Source: Bacillus carboniphilus
Lineage (GTDB): Bacteria; Bacillota; Bacilli; Bacillales; JAIVKR01
DNA: 64,000 nt
Direction of reading: 5' to 3'
Assembly (NCBI RefSeq): GCF_020524035.2
Contig: NZ_CP129013.1
Location: forward strand, 1,663,822 to 1,727,821
Shown: in pieces, positions 45,259 through 56,271 of the stretch
Layout of the letters: each line of letters begins with the position of its first letter
Numbering within the stretch: position 1 is the stretch's first letter
The notes under the pieces: model-generated
The model's input: the letters and a program-made list of their open reading frames with translations, nothing else
What the model was told of the DNA's origin: nothing
Database searches by the model: none
Program-made: the position numbers and the translations under genes

Positions 45259-46662
45259 CTAGTCAGTACTCTTCTTATTACTCATATACTGTTTTATCCG
45301 TTTTTCCAATTGTTGTTTCTCCCGCTCAAACTGTTCATCTGTTTTATTGTTCGTATTGCTTTTCTTTTCATCATCAGTTTGTTGCATCCATTTCGGAAGC
45401 TTTTCTTTACGAATGACAGAACTACGCTTATCCTTTGAGCGTTTAGGTTGATCTGAGCTTGCCCACTGTTGATATTTTCGATGCTCATTTTTTGCTAATG
45501 TCATTGCATCTGAGACGGTCTCAACTTTGCACCTACTCCAATGACTAGCTATCTTTTGAATATAAGCCTTGGAAAGCTTCATATTTGTTTTTAACATGAC
45601 ATAATAAATTAATACGTTGACTACCCCTGGCAATAAATTTTGTTGAAACATGACTTCTTCTATGATTTCTAAATCACTTGAAGATGGTTCAGCTCCATTG
45701 GCCAAATCGATTAAGAATTGTCTCGGGGTAATGGATTCTAGTTGTGTCACTAATTGTTTTTCTTTATCGTCTAATTGATTTGTAGGGGATTTCTTTTGTA
45801 AAGGTTGCTTTCGATCCACTAACTTTGGCACTTGATCACCATATGAAAAACTATACCAGTCTCTTGCTGCTTTTCTTAAAGATTCAATATTCACCTTATC
45901 GTCATGATCAAGTGCATTTAAAAGCACATTTTTCATTTCAATCGCATCAATTCCATATAAGTATGAAAGTTTATAAACGGCTTCCATCACGTTAGCCGTC
46001 AAAGCCTTTTTAGGAACAATATGTTCTGATAACCCTTCAAGAAATAAAGATTCATTAAAAGTTTCTGGTGCCACAATGACTTGTTTTCCATCTTCTTTTT
46101 CAAGAAATTCTCCTTCAATTTCATCGTTGTGATCAAATTCTGAATTTTTCAGCTCCGATGTATGAATGGATTTAAACACTTCACTGAAACTTTTCGTTAT
46201 CTCTTTCCCTCCATTTGGAACGGCCTCATCAAGAAAAAACTGTTTTAGCTGATTATACTTATTTTTTCCTACTCGATTAAACAAATAAATATTCAACATA
46301 CCATCTTGGAAAAACTGTTTTGGAGTTAAAGGAGGAAGTAATTCATAAATAAACAATCGAGGATCTTGTTCATAATAATATAATTTTAATAGCCCTATTC
46401 CCTCTAACTTCATTCTTTCTTGATAAATAAGTTTTAAATTCAACTGCATAGCTGTCATCAGACTGTAATGGTTGTTTTCTTTGCCCCATAAACGATTATG
46501 TTCGAGCTCTTCCCATAAAGTCATATATAGGCTATAACTAATCGCTCCAATTAAAGGCTGGTATAAGGCAGTTATCACCTTTCGATCTAATTCTTGAAGA
46601 ACTCCCCGAGATTTCACTTGATATTTATCAATCGGAAGTAACTCTTTCCAATGTTGTTCCAT
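45259..46662 (-). CDS. dnaB: Replication initiation and membrane attachment protein DnaB
   Basis: A 467-residue partner of DnaD and DnaI in helicase loading at oriC and at restart sites. The N-terminal winged-helix domain (ELDRKVITALYQPLIGAISYSLYMTLW) and two C-terminal DDBH2-type regions (ITPRQFLIDLANGAEPSSSD, LPGVVNVLIYYV) fit. The ATG at 46660-46662 is preceded by AGGAAAGG; a TTG three codons earlier is too close to that site. Operon nrdR-dnaB-dnaI-ytxC. Confidence 0.92.
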   Translation of the reverse strand: MEQHWKELLPIDKYQVKSRGVLQELDRKVITALYQPLIGAISYSLYMTLWEELEHNRLWGKENNHYSLMTAMQLNLKLIYQERMKLEGIGLLKLYYYEQDPRLFIYELLPPLTPKQFFQDGMLNIYLFNRVGKNKYNQLKQFFLDEAVPNGGKEITKSFSEVFKSIHTSELKNSEFDHNDEIEGEFLEKEDGKQVIVAPETFNESLFLEGLSEHIVPKKALTANVMEAVYKLSYLYGIDAIEMKNVLLNALDHDDKVNIESLRKAARDWYSFSYGDQVPKLVDRKQPLQKKSPTNQLDDKEKQLVTQLESITPRQFLIDLANGAEPSSSDLEIIEEVMFQQNLLPGVVNVLIYYVMLKTNMKLSKAYIQKIASHWSRCKVETVSDAMTLAKNEHRKYQQWASSDQPKRSKDKRSSVIRKEKLPKWMQQTDDEKKSNTNNKTDEQFEREKQQLEKRIKQYMSNKKSTD

Positions 46663-46715
46663 CAAAAACAAACCTTTCCTGAGGTACTTTTAGATGATGG
46701 AGGTTGCTTAACAGA

Positions 46716-47171
46716 TTATGTTTTTTTTATAAGTTCCTTCAATTCATCAATAAAAACATTAATATCTTTGAATTGACGGTAAACAGATGCAAATCGAACA
46801 TAAGCTACTTCGTCAACTTCTGCTAAGCGATCCATTACCATTTGCCCAATATAATCACTTTGAACTTCAGAGCTCCCTTGGTTCCGTAAATCCTTTTCAA
46901 TGTCTTTAACAATATCCTCTAACTTTTGTAAGGGGACAGGTCTTTTTTCACAAGCTTTAATCAGTCCTCTTAACATTTTTTCAGGACTAAATTCCTCCCT
47001 TGTCCCTTCTTTTTTAACAACAATTAACGGCATTTGCTCCACTTTTTCAAACGTTGTAAAACGATAGCGACAACTTTCACATTCTCGCCTTCTTCTAATC
47101 GATTTTGAATCATCAACGGGTCTAGAATCTAATACACGTGTCCCGTTATGATAACATGAAGGACATTTCAT
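46716..47171 (-). CDS. nrdR: Transcriptional repressor NrdR
   Basis: A 151-residue regulator of ribonucleotide reductase genes. The N-terminal zinc ribbon (CPSC at 3-6, CESCRYRF near 31-38) is followed by an ATP cone ([20 protein letters not shown]). It is the first gene of the cluster leading to dnaB and dnaI, as in B. subtilis. Confidence 0.95.
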   Translation of the reverse strand: MKCPSCYHNGTRVLDSRPVDDSKSIRRRRECESCRYRFTTFEKVEQMPLIVVKKEGTREEFSPEKMLRGLIKACEKRPVPLQKLEDIVKDIEKDLRNQGSSEVQSDYIGQMVMDRLAEVDEVAYVRFASVYRQFKDINVFIDELKELIKKT

Positions 47172-47284
47172 TCGTACTAACTCCTTTCTACATTAGTAAT
47201 AATATGCGAGCTTTTATTATCCTTAATTGTAGCATAACTCTCTTGTTACTGGTGTGGGCACCACTATTTTGTTTGAAGGTACAG

Positions 47285-47314
47285 AAAAAGAGGTAGCAAT
47301 GGGCTACCCCTTTA
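47285..47314 (-). terminator. Intrinsic terminator after speD
   Basis: AAAGGGGTAGC/GCTACCTCTTT hairpin with a T-rich tail on the minus strand, 15 bp behind speD. Confidence 0.7.
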
Positions 47315-47328
47315 ATCTGATTAAATAG

Positions 47329-47712
47329 TTAAAGAACATTTAACGTCCTATTCACTTGTACTGTTCCCATCCCTCTTGGAATTTCAATTGTTTCATTCGT
47401 ATTTGCATTCAGGGCTTCAGCAATGTAATTCGCTGCCACATTTGGGTCTAAATCTCCACATGTATAAACATCAATACTGGCATAGCCATGCTCTGGAAAA
47501 CTGTGTATAGTCAAATGAGACTCTGAAATGATGACAACTCCACTCACTCCTTGAGGAGCGAATTTATGAAAAGCGACTTCTCTAACTTCAGCACCTGATT
47601 TTAGTGCAGCATTAACAAATGTTTTTTCTATATATTCGATGTCATTTAACTTATTAAAATCGCAACCCCATAACTCTGAGATCACGTGACGTCCGATTGT
47701 TTCCATAATCAT
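47329..47712 (-). CDS. speD: S-adenosylmethionine decarboxylase proenzyme
   Basis: A 127-residue class 1B enzyme giving decarboxylated SAM for spermidine synthesis. The chain cleaves itself between E64 and S65 ([15 protein letters not shown]) to make the pyruvoyl group. GGGGGA precedes the ATG at 47712; the ATG two codons later is also possible. It lies between gapB and nrdR, as in B. subtilis. Confidence 0.95.
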   Translation of the reverse strand: MIMETIGRHVISELWGCDFNKLNDIEYIEKTFVNAALKSGAEVREVAFHKFAPQGVSGVVIISESHLTIHSFPEHGYASIDVYTCGDLDPNVAANYIAEALNANTNETIEIPRGMGTVQVNRTLNVL

Positions 47713-47983
47713 TTATTCCCCCTTCAACCAATAATAATCTATAAATCCTGTCATTACAGAATGTTTACTACCACGGGGGGAAAGTTAGTCCAAAGAGGTC
47801 CTAACCCTTTAAGTAGCAACATGTGCCCATATTCGAGGAGTTCACGAAAAATAGTATACTTTGTTTAATTTGTTTTTGCAACACACTTTCATTAAAATAT
47901 TTTGGCAAAGGTTGTAGAAGGATAATCAGTCTTACTTTTCCCACCTTACATTATTTCATTCATTTTAATGAAGTCAGTAAACA

Positions 47984-48016
47984 AAAATGGCTGCCTAATA
48001 TCAAATTAGACAGCAC
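47984..48016 (-). terminator. Intrinsic terminator after gapB
   Basis: GCTGTCTAAT/ATTAGGCAGC stem (47990-47999 with 48005-48014), then CATTTTTG on the minus strand. The 47713-47983 stretch between speD and this terminator shows no gene. Confidence 0.7.
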
Positions 48017-48033
48017 CACTAACGGCATTTAAC

Positions 48034-49056
48034 TTATACTGCAGACAACGTAATCATGTTGATCGCTACATATTTTACTAAGTCCACTACTCGATTTGAA
48101 TAGCCCCATTCATTATCATACCATGCCAAAACCTTTACCTTCTTTCCTTCCATAACCATTGTCGACAACCCATCAATAACTGCTGAATATGGATTGGTAT
48201 TATAATCAATTGAAACTAAAGGTTCGTTTGAAAAAGATAATATATTTAACAAGTCCTTTGAAGCAGCATTTTTAAATACATCATTTACTTCATCAATCGT
48301 TGTTCCCCTTTCAACATCAACCACAAGATCAACTAATGAAACATTAGGTGTTGGTACTCTTAGTGCCATTCCATGTAGCTTCCCCTGTAAATGAGGCAAC
48401 ACTTTACCTAAAGCTTTTGCTGCACCTGTCGATGTGGGAATGATTGATTGACCACAAGCTCTAGCTCTCCGCAAATCTTTGTGAGGATTATCAATATTCT
48501 TTTGATCGTTCGTATAGGCATGAACAGTTGTCATTAATCCATTGACTATTCCAAATTTTTCATCTAGCACTTTTACCACAGGTGCTAAACAGTTAGTTGT
48601 ACAAGATGCATTCGAAATTATTTTATGTTCTTTATGCTTATACTGCCTTTCATTCACCCCCATCACTATCGTAATATCTTCATTTTTACCAGGTGCTGTT
48701 AATACCACTTTTTTAGCACCAGCTTCAATGTGGGCCCAAGCTTTCTCTCGATCATTGAATTTTCCTGTAGCTTCGATAACAATATCTATATTAAGGCTTC
48801 CCCAGGGTAAATCCTTCGGGTTACGATTATTTAACAAAATAACTTTTCGACCGGCTACCATAAGATGATCTTCAAAAGGATATACCTCTTCGGAGAATTT
48901 CCCATGGACGGTGTCATATTTGATTAAATGAGCAAGCGTCTCAGCAGGGTAACTTGCATTAATAGCAACTACTTCTAAACTATCGTCCATAATTGCTTTT
49001 CTAAAGACCATTCTTCCAATTCTCCCAAAACCATTAATCGCTATTTTAGCTTTCAT
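48034..49056 (-). CDS. gapB: Glyceraldehyde-3-phosphate dehydrogenase GapB
   Basis: A 340-residue NAD(P)-dependent dehydrogenase. The Rossmann start INGFGRIGRMVFRKA, catalytic Cys in SNASCTTNCLAP (about 150-161) and WYDNEWGYSNR are intact. In B. subtilis GapB works in gluconeogenesis with NADP; the position next to speD supports GapB rather than glycolytic GapA. GGAGGGG stands before the ATG. Confidence 0.92.
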   Translation of the reverse strand: MKAKIAINGFGRIGRMVFRKAIMDDSLEVVAINASYPAETLAHLIKYDTVHGKFSEEVYPFEDHLMVAGRKVILLNNRNPKDLPWGSLNIDIVIEATGKFNDREKAWAHIEAGAKKVVLTAPGKNEDITIVMGVNERQYKHKEHKIISNASCTTNCLAPVVKVLDEKFGIVNGLMTTVHAYTNDQKNIDNPHKDLRRARACGQSIIPTSTGAAKALGKVLPHLQGKLHGMALRVPTPNVSLVDLVVDVERGTTIDEVNDVFKNAASKDLLNILSFSNEPLVSIDYNTNPYSAVIDGLSTMVMEGKKVKVLAWYDNEWGYSNRVVDLVKYVAINMITLSAV

Positions 49057-49162
49057 GTGTTTTCCCCTCCAGCTAATAGGTTATACTTTAAACCCCATTG
49101 TTAGAAATAGTATAACATAATTATGAATAAAAGGGGGTAATAATTTCATTTTTGGGTGAATA

Positions 49163-49340
49163 ATAAGAAAAGCGTACGAGCCCGTTTAGCAACGAAGGGG
49201 CTTGAGCACTCCGTATGAGATAAAGGAAACACGAATAGCCGCAGGCTTCGATGTTGACTTATCATAAGGAGGAGGGCGAAAACTTACGAGTTGCTGGGCG
49301 ATGGAGTAGACAATAAGAAAAGCGTAAGAGCCCTACTGAC
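49163..49340. repeat. Dispersed repeat without Bacillaceae-1 units
   Basis: Starts TAAGAAAAGCG and contains CCCGTTTAGC, ATGAGATAAAGGAAACACGA and GTTGACTTATC, all shared in the same order with 62537-62925. It ends with another TAAGAAAAGCGTAAGAGCCC directly before the coaE stop. Confidence 0.6.
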
Positions 49341-49935
49341 TTATAAGCTTGTCCATTTAGTAATTAATTCCATCAACTGCTCTTTTGTTTCATCGATTGT
49401 TCCATTGTTATCAATAACCTCATCAGCAAGTTTCCTTTTTTCCTCAAGGGAGAGCTGCGAGTGAATCCTACTTAACGCTTGTTCTTTTGTATATCCGTTT
49501 CTCTCCATTAACCTTCTTAATTGAGTATCTTTATTAACATATACCACTAAGGTTTGATCTACTAGTGATGTTAACTTACTCTCGAATAACAATGGAATAT
49601 CTAATACAATCATGTTATATCCTTGTTTTATTAATGACTCTTTCTCCTTTAACATTTGCAACGAAACAGCAGGATGAACGATGTTATTTAGTTGTTTTCT
49701 TTTTTTCTGCATCGTTAAAGATCATATCGCCAAGCAATTCTCTATTGATGGTCTGATTCTTATTTAAAATTTGCTCACCAAAAGTTTCAATCACCTTTTG
49801 GTAAGCTGGTTTTCCAATTTCAACAACACCTCTAGCGATCTGATCTGCATCAATAACAGGTATAAATAATTGTTCAAACATTTTTGAGACCGTACTCTTT
49901 CCACTTGCTATTCCACCTGTTAACCCGATAATCAT
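49341..49935 (-). CDS. coaE: Dephospho-CoA kinase (frame broken once)
   Basis: Last step of coenzyme A synthesis. P-loop GLTGGIASGKST at 4-15, substrate motif DADQIAR, and LLFESKL with the lid region follow. A T7 run at 49700-49706 (A7 in the gene) breaks the frame; with six it reads NDAEKRKQLNNIVHP and gives 197 residues, equal to the B. subtilis protein. The enzyme is essential, so an error in the sequence is likely. Confidence 0.93.
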
Positions 49936-49967
49936 CTTTTATCAACCTTTCTAAAAGTACAACCTTT

Positions 49968-50612
49968 TTATATTCTAAACAACCCGATCATAATGAGAAG
50001 AAAACCTGGAATGCACGTCAGTTTTTCCATCCATTTAAAATTCGAAAAGGTGAGCCCAATATTCATCCCTATAGTCACAAAAAGAGAACTCATAACAGCG
50101 ACCACAAGCGCCATCGCGATAGGAGAATAACCTAATAAGGCTGCTCCGATTCCAGCTCCGAATGCATCCAATGATAATGCAAAGCCTAATAAGACAGCTT
50201 CAACTCCGGTAATACTTCCAGACTTATCAATATCGGCACTCATTGGCTTATGCAAAATTTTAATCACAATTCCTAATGTTTTAATTTCAAAATCAACTAA
50301 TAGCTTTTCTTTTTTGATTGTATCATGATCTGACATATCTACAGTGCTAAAAAATTGATATAAAATCCATCCTCCTATTGCAATTAAAATCAAACCACCT
50401 AAGGTTTCCGTTACTTGAATTGGTAAAAATTTTAATAAAAGCTCTCCAAACGCCATGGCAACTAGCATGGTTATCGCAGAGCATCCTGTTATCACGGCAA
50501 TTGATTTTAGGGGAATTTTAATCTTCCTCATCCCATAGGTAAAACCTACTGTAAAACTATCTAAACTAACTGCCAAGGCAAGGAAAAATAAAGAAATAAA
50601 ATAGACCATCAT
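49968..50612 (-). CDS. ytaF: Sporulation membrane protein YtaF (MntP-like)
   Basis: About 214 residues, six hydrophobic segments with two DSF/DAF repeats (VSLDSFTVGFTYG, LSLDAFGAGIGAAL), the MntP/YtaF pattern of a metal-efflux-like fold. Starts at one of two ATG codons at 50607-50612, with AAGGGC upstream. Located between mutM and coaE as in B. subtilis. Confidence 0.85.
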   Translation of the reverse strand: MMVYFISLFFLALAVSLDSFTVGFTYGMRKIKIPLKSIAVITGCSAITMLVAMAFGELLLKFLPIQVTETLGGLILIAIGGWILYQFFSTVDMSDHDTIKKEKLLVDFEIKTLGIVIKILHKPMSADIDKSGSITGVEAVLLGFALSLDAFGAGIGAALLGYSPIAMALVVAVMSSLFVTIGMNIGLTFSNFKWMEKLTCIPGFLLIMIGLFRI

Positions 50613-50714
50613 TATTTTAGCCCTTCTTTCCAACAACAAAATTGAAGAATGCTAAATATAATATATGGTCAAAACAAGATTTTGGAGCTTGTCAAAAGAG
50701 AATTGTGTTATCGC

Positions 50715-51539
50715 TTATTTTTGACAGTCTTCACAAAAGTGTGTACCTCTCCCGCCAACTTTGATTTTTTTTATAGGTGTCTGACATTGTTTACACGGTT
50801 GTTCCTCTCGTCCATATACATACAGGTCATTTTGAAACATCCCTATTTCACCTTGACTATTTACATAAGAACGAATGGTGCTTCCTCCCTTATCTACCGC
50901 CTTTTTCAGCGTTTGAATAATATAATGGTGAAGCCTTTCAATCTCCTCATCTCCAAGTTCATTAGAGATTCTTTCAGGATGAACCCCTGAAAGGAATAAT
51001 GCTTCATCTACGTAAATATTCCCTAGTCCGACAACGAATCGTTGATCTAAAAGAGCTACTTTAATAAATCGTTTCGTTTTACTCAATTTCATTTTTAGGT
51101 CTTCAAATGTGAAATCTTTAGAAAAGGGTTCAGGACCTAGTTGAGATAAAGGGAGCTGTTTTTCCTCTTCTCCTTTAGGAAATAGATGCATTGTACCAAA
51201 TTTACGCACATCGCGATATCGTAATTCCTTGCCATCTGTAAAATGAAAAATAACATGGGTATGTTTATCTATTTCTTCTGTGTGTGTGTATACACCAAAT
51301 CTTCCTTCCATTCTTAAATGGGATACAAGAACAAAGTCATCAAGGAAGATTTTCAAAAACTTTCCTCGACGGTCCACTTGATGAATTTTTTGTCCTTTCA
51401 AAAGCGTTTCAAATTCAAGGGCATCATCAGGATGTTTAATGATTTTGGGCCACTGAATAGTAACCGATTCAATTTGCTTACTTATTATTAAATTATGAAG
51501 GGTTCTGCGAACCGTTTCCACTTCAGGTAGCTCGGGCAT
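50715..51539 (-). CDS. mutM: Formamidopyrimidine-DNA glycosylase
   Basis: A 274-residue base excision enzyme removing 8-oxoguanine. Catalytic Pro2-Glu3 (MPELPEVETVRR), helix-two-turn-helix with GLGNIYVDEALF near 168-179, and a C-terminal zinc finger (CKQC...CEDC). It follows polA by 15 bp. Confidence 0.96.
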   Translation of the reverse strand: MPELPEVETVRRTLHNLIISKQIESVTIQWPKIIKHPDDALEFETLLKGQKIHQVDRRGKFLKIFLDDFVLVSHLRMEGRFGVYTHTEEIDKHTHVIFHFTDGKELRYRDVRKFGTMHLFPKGEEEKQLPLSQLGPEPFSKDFTFEDLKMKLSKTKRFIKVALLDQRFVVGLGNIYVDEALFLSGVHPERISNELGDEEIERLHHYIIQTLKKAVDKGGSTIRSYVNSQGEIGMFQNDLYVYGREEQPCKQCQTPIKKIKVGGRGTHFCEDCQK

Positions 51540-51554
51540 TGTTGTACTTCCTTT

Positions 51555-54179
51555 CTATTTCGCATCATACCAAGATGGCCCTGAAGAATAATCAACTTTC
51601 AATGGAACTTTTAGTTGAACCGCATTTTCCATTACTTCAGGTACGATCTTTTCTAAGATTTTGATTTCATTTTCAGGTGCTTCAAAAATCAATTCATCAT
51701 GAACTTGTAATAATAACGTCGATTGAAGGTTTTCCTTTTTCAGACGTTCAGCCATAACAATCATCGCCTTTTTAATAATATCAGCAGCACTTCCTTGAAT
51801 AGGCGTATTGATAGCTGTTCGTTCTGCAAAGCTTCGAACATTAAAGTTGCGACTCGTAATTTCAGGAATATATCTCCTTCTTTGAAGTAAGGTCTGTGAG
51901 TATCCTAACTGTTTCGCTTCTAAAACCGCTTCCTCCATGTATTCCTTAACCCCTTGATAAATTTCAAAATAACGATCAATAAATTTCCCCGCTTCTTTAC
52001 GAGATATATTTAGATTTTGTGATAAGCCATAATCAGATATCCCGTAAACGATCCCAAAATTCACAGCTTTGGCTTGCCTTCTCATATTTGAAGTAACATC
52101 CTTCTCTTCAACATGAAAAACATCCATTGCTGTTTTTGTATGAATGTCCAGACCTTCATTGAACGCTTTAATCAAGTTTTCATCTTCAGCTATGAGCTAA
52201 CACTCTCAATTCGATTTGTGAATAATCTGCTGCAAACATTAACCAATCCTTCTGAGAAGGAACAAACACTTTTCGAATTTTTCTTCCTTCTTCTAAACGA
52301 ATAGGTATATTTTGCAAGTTAGGATCTGTAGAACTGAGTCTCCCCGTTTGTGTTAATGCTTGGTTAAAACGGGTATGAATTTTTCCCCGTTTTTTGGTGA
52401 ACCATTTTTAATAGCCCTTCTATATAAGTCGACTGTAGTTTGCCTAACTGACGATAATGTAATATTTCTTCGATGATAGGGTGTTTCTGCTTTAACTTAT
52501 CAAGGACATCTGCAGAAGTCGAATAGCCTGTTTTTGTTTTCTTTATAACGGGTAACTCTAGTCTCTCAAATAAAATAACACCTAGCTGCTTCGGAGAATT
52601 TATATTAAATGTTTCACCTGCTAACTCATAAATCTTTTTCTCTAAACTTGTTAATTTATCCGCTAGTTGGGCACCCATTTCTTTTAATTGATTAACGTCG
52701 ACAGATACACCTTGTATTTCCATTTCAGATAAGATTTTTGCTAGTGGCAGTTCTAAATTCTCAAATAAATCTAGCTGTTCATTCTTCTCTAGCTTCTCTA
52801 CTAATAATGGCTCTAATTCCAAAATAGTGGCTGCTTTTCGAATAAGGTGTTCCCCTAACTGCTTCTCATCAGGTACCTTTCTTTTTGCTCCTTTTCCATA
52901 GGCAGATTCATCTGTCAACACTGTGTTTAATCCATGTTCACTTGCAATACTAGCTAAATCATCATTGGATAGAGAAGGATTGATAATATAGGCGGCTAAT
53001 TGTGCATCAAACTTCATTCCCTTGACATAAATTCCTTGCCAATTGAGAGATACAATTGTTCTTTTTGCATCAAAGACGATTTTTTCAACAGTCTCATCTT
53101 CCAGCCATTCTTTAAATAGTGTCGAGTTAAGAGCCGTTTCATTTGAGATGAAATAATAGTCTTCTTCAGTTGCTAATGAAAAACCAACAATGTTTCCTTG
53201 GTGATAATTTTCTTCCATCACTTCCACAACAAAGGCTGCTTTTTTAGGAAGAAGGGACGATTTAATTTCTTCAACAATGTGAAAATCATATGATTTCAAC
53301 TCGACTTCTTCCTTTTCCACACCTATTTTTTCTAACATCGTTGTAAAACCTAATTCTTTAAAAATAGGGACAATCTTATCCGTTTCATAGCCGTTATACG
53401 ATAGATCGTCAAGTTGAATAGTTATAGGAGCCTCTATTTCAATCGTAGCTAGCTGTTTACTCATAAATGCTTGTTCTTTATTGTCCGTTAGCTTTTCCTT
53501 TAATTTTTTACCGCTCACTTCATCCATGTTTTCATAAATATTTTCAATCGTTTCAAATTGATGGAGGAGCTTTAGTGCCGTTTTTTCACCAACACCCGGT
53601 ACACCAGGAATGTTATCAGAGCTATCTCCCATTAACCCTTTCATATGTATAATTTGTTCAGGCTTTATTCCATATTTTTCGTCAATGAATTCTGGCGTAT
53701 AGGAATCAACATCCGTGATTCCTTTTTTTGGTAATATCAACAGTGATATGTTTTGTAGAGAGCTGTGTTAAGTCTTTATCACCCGAAATAACTTTAACCG
53801 ATAGTCCTTCTTTTTCGGCTTGCTTAGCTAACGTACCGATAATATCATCTGCTTCATAATTTTCTAACTCATATTTAGGTATACCATAAGCATCTAACAG
53901 TTCATGAATAAACGGAAATTGTTCCGATAGTTCAGGTGGAGTTTTTTGTCTTCCTCCTTTATATTCGTCAAACGTTTTATGGCGAAACGTTGTTTTTCCT
54001 GCATCGAAAGCAACAAGAATATGAGAAGGCCTTTCTTCTTCTAAAATTTTTAATAGGATATTGGTAAACCCATAAACCGCGTTTGTATATACCCCTTTAT
54101 CGTTGTTCAGCAAGGGAAGAGCAAAGAAAGCTCGATAAGCTATACTGTTTCCGTCAATTAGTACTAATTTTTTTGACAA
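51555..54179 (-). CDS. polA: DNA polymerase I (frame broken three times)
   Basis: A 5' nuclease domain ([43 protein letters not shown]), a degenerate 3'-5' exonuclease region and the polymerase domain ([43 protein letters not shown]). Breaks: A7 (T7 at 53723-53729), A5 (T5 at 52380-52384), each cured by one base less, and a missing dinucleotide near 52191 where LAHIAEDEN is expected. Corrected length about 874. Start TTG at 54177-54179 with AAGGAGG 8 bp before, giving (M)SKKLVLIDG. Confidence 0.93.
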
Positions 54180-54759
54180 CCTAAAATCCTCCTTCAAGCG
54201 AGTCCGTTATACTTATTTTATTTTATCATGTTCAGAGATAAAAACATAAGCGGTAATAGTGGTGGATTGAGTCAAGTCTTTATGGTTTTTTCACAAATAA
54301 CTCACTCCCTAATAGAAAGTCAAAAGTTCTATTGGATTTCTTTCAAGCTCTTTTCACCAAACTAGCTTTATTTTATATAACTGTACCTCGCTTTCTGCGG
54401 ACGTCCTAACAATTCTCCTTGTTCGTTTCTCACATTGTGGTCAGACCTAGCCATTCCCGTTTTTCCGCGGGAGTCTTGCGTTTCCTTATAAAGTTTGGCT
54501 ATAGAAAATTACATTCTTTTTATGATCAATTTTATTATGAAAAAGGGTTGTTTTCATTTATCACTTCTTTATAATATCTAGGTTGCTTCTTCTCTCCTTC
54601 AAAAATATTCAATCTGTTCAATAGAGTCTGTCTGTTGCTGGCCTCTTATAGATTCCACTTCAAAATAGACGCCCTTGCGTCAAGATAATTTCCCCTTCCA
54701 CCTTCACGGATTAGAACTTCCCCCCTATAGATAGATTCCATCCATACCATGCACACTTA
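54180..54759. other. 580 bp intergenic region, no gene seen
   Basis: Upstream of polA. It has GC-richer scraps (CGCTTTCTGCGGACGTCC, CCGCGGGAGTCTTGCG) of the kind seen in Bacillaceae intergenic repeats, but no ORF with a binding site. Confidence 0.4.
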
Positions 54760-54792
54760 CAAAACCCACCAAAGATTCACTTTGGTGGGTAG
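54760..54792 (-). terminator. Intrinsic terminator after the secreted protein gene
   Basis: A perfect 11-bp stem ACCCACCAAAG/CTTTGGTGGGT (54764-54774 with 54780-54790), then TTTTG on the minus strand. Confidence 0.8.
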
Positions 54793-54819
54793 TAGTTTTA
54801 GAGATTAGTATCCCTAATA

Positions 54820-56271
54820 TCATCTTGTGTATGCTGTATACTTGTAAGACCAAGAAACAGATAGATTATAATCATCATAGTAAAACTTTCCTATAAGATT
54901 TCCAAAGTGTCCATCACTGTTCATAGTGAAGTCATCAAAGTTTGCCGAAATCGTTCTGTATACTTTTCCATCATATGCTAATTTCTGTCTTTCGACAGTA
55001 TTTTCATATTCTCTTGACTGTCCTAATGGGAGTGGATCTTGACCAGTTAAACTTTCCCAAAGATTGTACACTTTATCTGCATAAGGAATTAACCCAAAGA
55101 AAGCTTTTACATAGTTAGAATTGCCGTCAAGGTCTGCATTAATCTCCTGACTAATATATATGTCATTCCCTTCCAGTCCACCATGCGCTAACTCCAAATC
55201 CTCAATTTTTAGACCTAATCCATAATAAAATACTGACAAAATGCCAGAGTAATGATCATACTCGAGAGTCATTCCATCATTCTGCCCCACTTGAAGTACA
55301 AACTCGGTAGTACTATTAAACCTACTAATTACATTTAGGTAAGAGATTTGTGTCAGTGTGTATGAACCTGAATCTACGCTGCCAGCAGTGTATGCACCGC
55401 GTGGTTCACCATTAGTATAGTGATAACTTTTCCATCCAGTACCTTTAAAGAGACTTTCCGGAACATCGTAATCAGATAATTTAACAGACCGATCAGGATT
55501 ACTTGAGTAGTCCTTTAAATCATCTAGTAATCGGATTAACTCTTTTTGATTGACATATATTGTAGAACTCTGAGTAGAACTTTTTTCACTCACTGAAAGA
55601 TCTCCACTAGAACTAGCTACTCCAGATAATTGTTGTGTTGATTCCTGACTAATATTTTGAGAGTAATCGGATTTATTGTTCATGTTGTACAATTGAATTA
55701 TTTTCTCTTTCAATTGGTTTTCTGATAAGTCCTTTTCGCTTATCAATTTTAGCGCTCCATCAAAAAAATCCTGAAAATTTTGATCTGATATTTCATTTTG
55801 TATATAGATTTTTTCACCGGTCTCTTTATGTTCCACAATCAATGAGAGAACATTTTTTCCAATCAAATTATTATTCTGATTTGTAAGGGCAGTCTGTCTG
55901 CTTTCCTTCTCAACTCTAAACTGGAGAATATTAAACTCCTTGGAACCACTCAATTCACCAAGGACTAGCTTTTTACTATATGCACCTTCACTAATTTTAG
56001 GATAGAGATTTCCATTCAGATTAAGTGGGTACTTACTATTTTTATACCACAAATCCCCTTGAATTGTTACATTACCATTTTCTTGAGATATCTTAAAATT
56101 TTCAGCGTAGGCACTGGATTTAGCTGGTTCATAGTCACTACCTTTTACAATTCCTTCAATATGGTCGGCAACAATTTGTTTTTTAGATATTTCGCCGCTT
56201 GCTTCAACTTCAAACACAAATACAGAAAGAAACAAAATACTTACAACAAAAAGAAAACCTGCTTTCTTCAT
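54820..56271 (-). CDS. Large secreted protein of unknown function
   Basis: About 483 residues from the ATG at 56269-56271 (MKKAGFLFVVSILFL), with GGAGGGA upstream. A signal peptide with a probable cleavage after EVEAS near residue 25 is clear. The rest is hydrophilic with a Ser/Gln-rich stretch (about 200-235) and a tyrosine-rich, beta-type C-terminal half containing ANFDDFTMNSDGHFGN and ending in aromatic repeats. No catalytic motif or anchoring signal was recognised. Alone on its transcript, between polA and a divergent nuclease-like gene; no B. subtilis counterpart here. Confidence 0.72.
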   Translation of the reverse strand: MKKAGFLFVVSILFLSVFVFEVEASGEISKKQIVADHIEGIVKGSDYEPAKSSAYAENFKISQENGNVTIQGDLWYKNSKYPLNLNGNLYPKISEGAYSKKLVLGELSGSKEFNILQFRVEKESRQTALTNQNNNLIGKNVLSLIVEHKETGEKIYIQNEISDQNFQDFFDGALKLISEKDLSENQLKEKIIQLYNMNNKSDYSQNISQESTQQLSGVASSSGDLSVSEKSSTQSSTIYVNQKELIRLLDDLKDYSSNPDRSVKLSDYDVPESLFKGTGWKSYHYTNGEPRGAYTAGSVDSGSYTLTQISYLNVISRFNSTTEFVLQVGQNDGMTLEYDHYSGILSVFYYGLGLKIEDLELAHGGLEGNDIYISQEINADLDGNSNYVKAFFGLIPYADKVYNLWESLTGQDPLPLGQSREYENTVERQKLAYDGKVYRTISANFDDFTMNSDGHFGNLIGKFYYDDYNLSVSWSYKYTAYTR

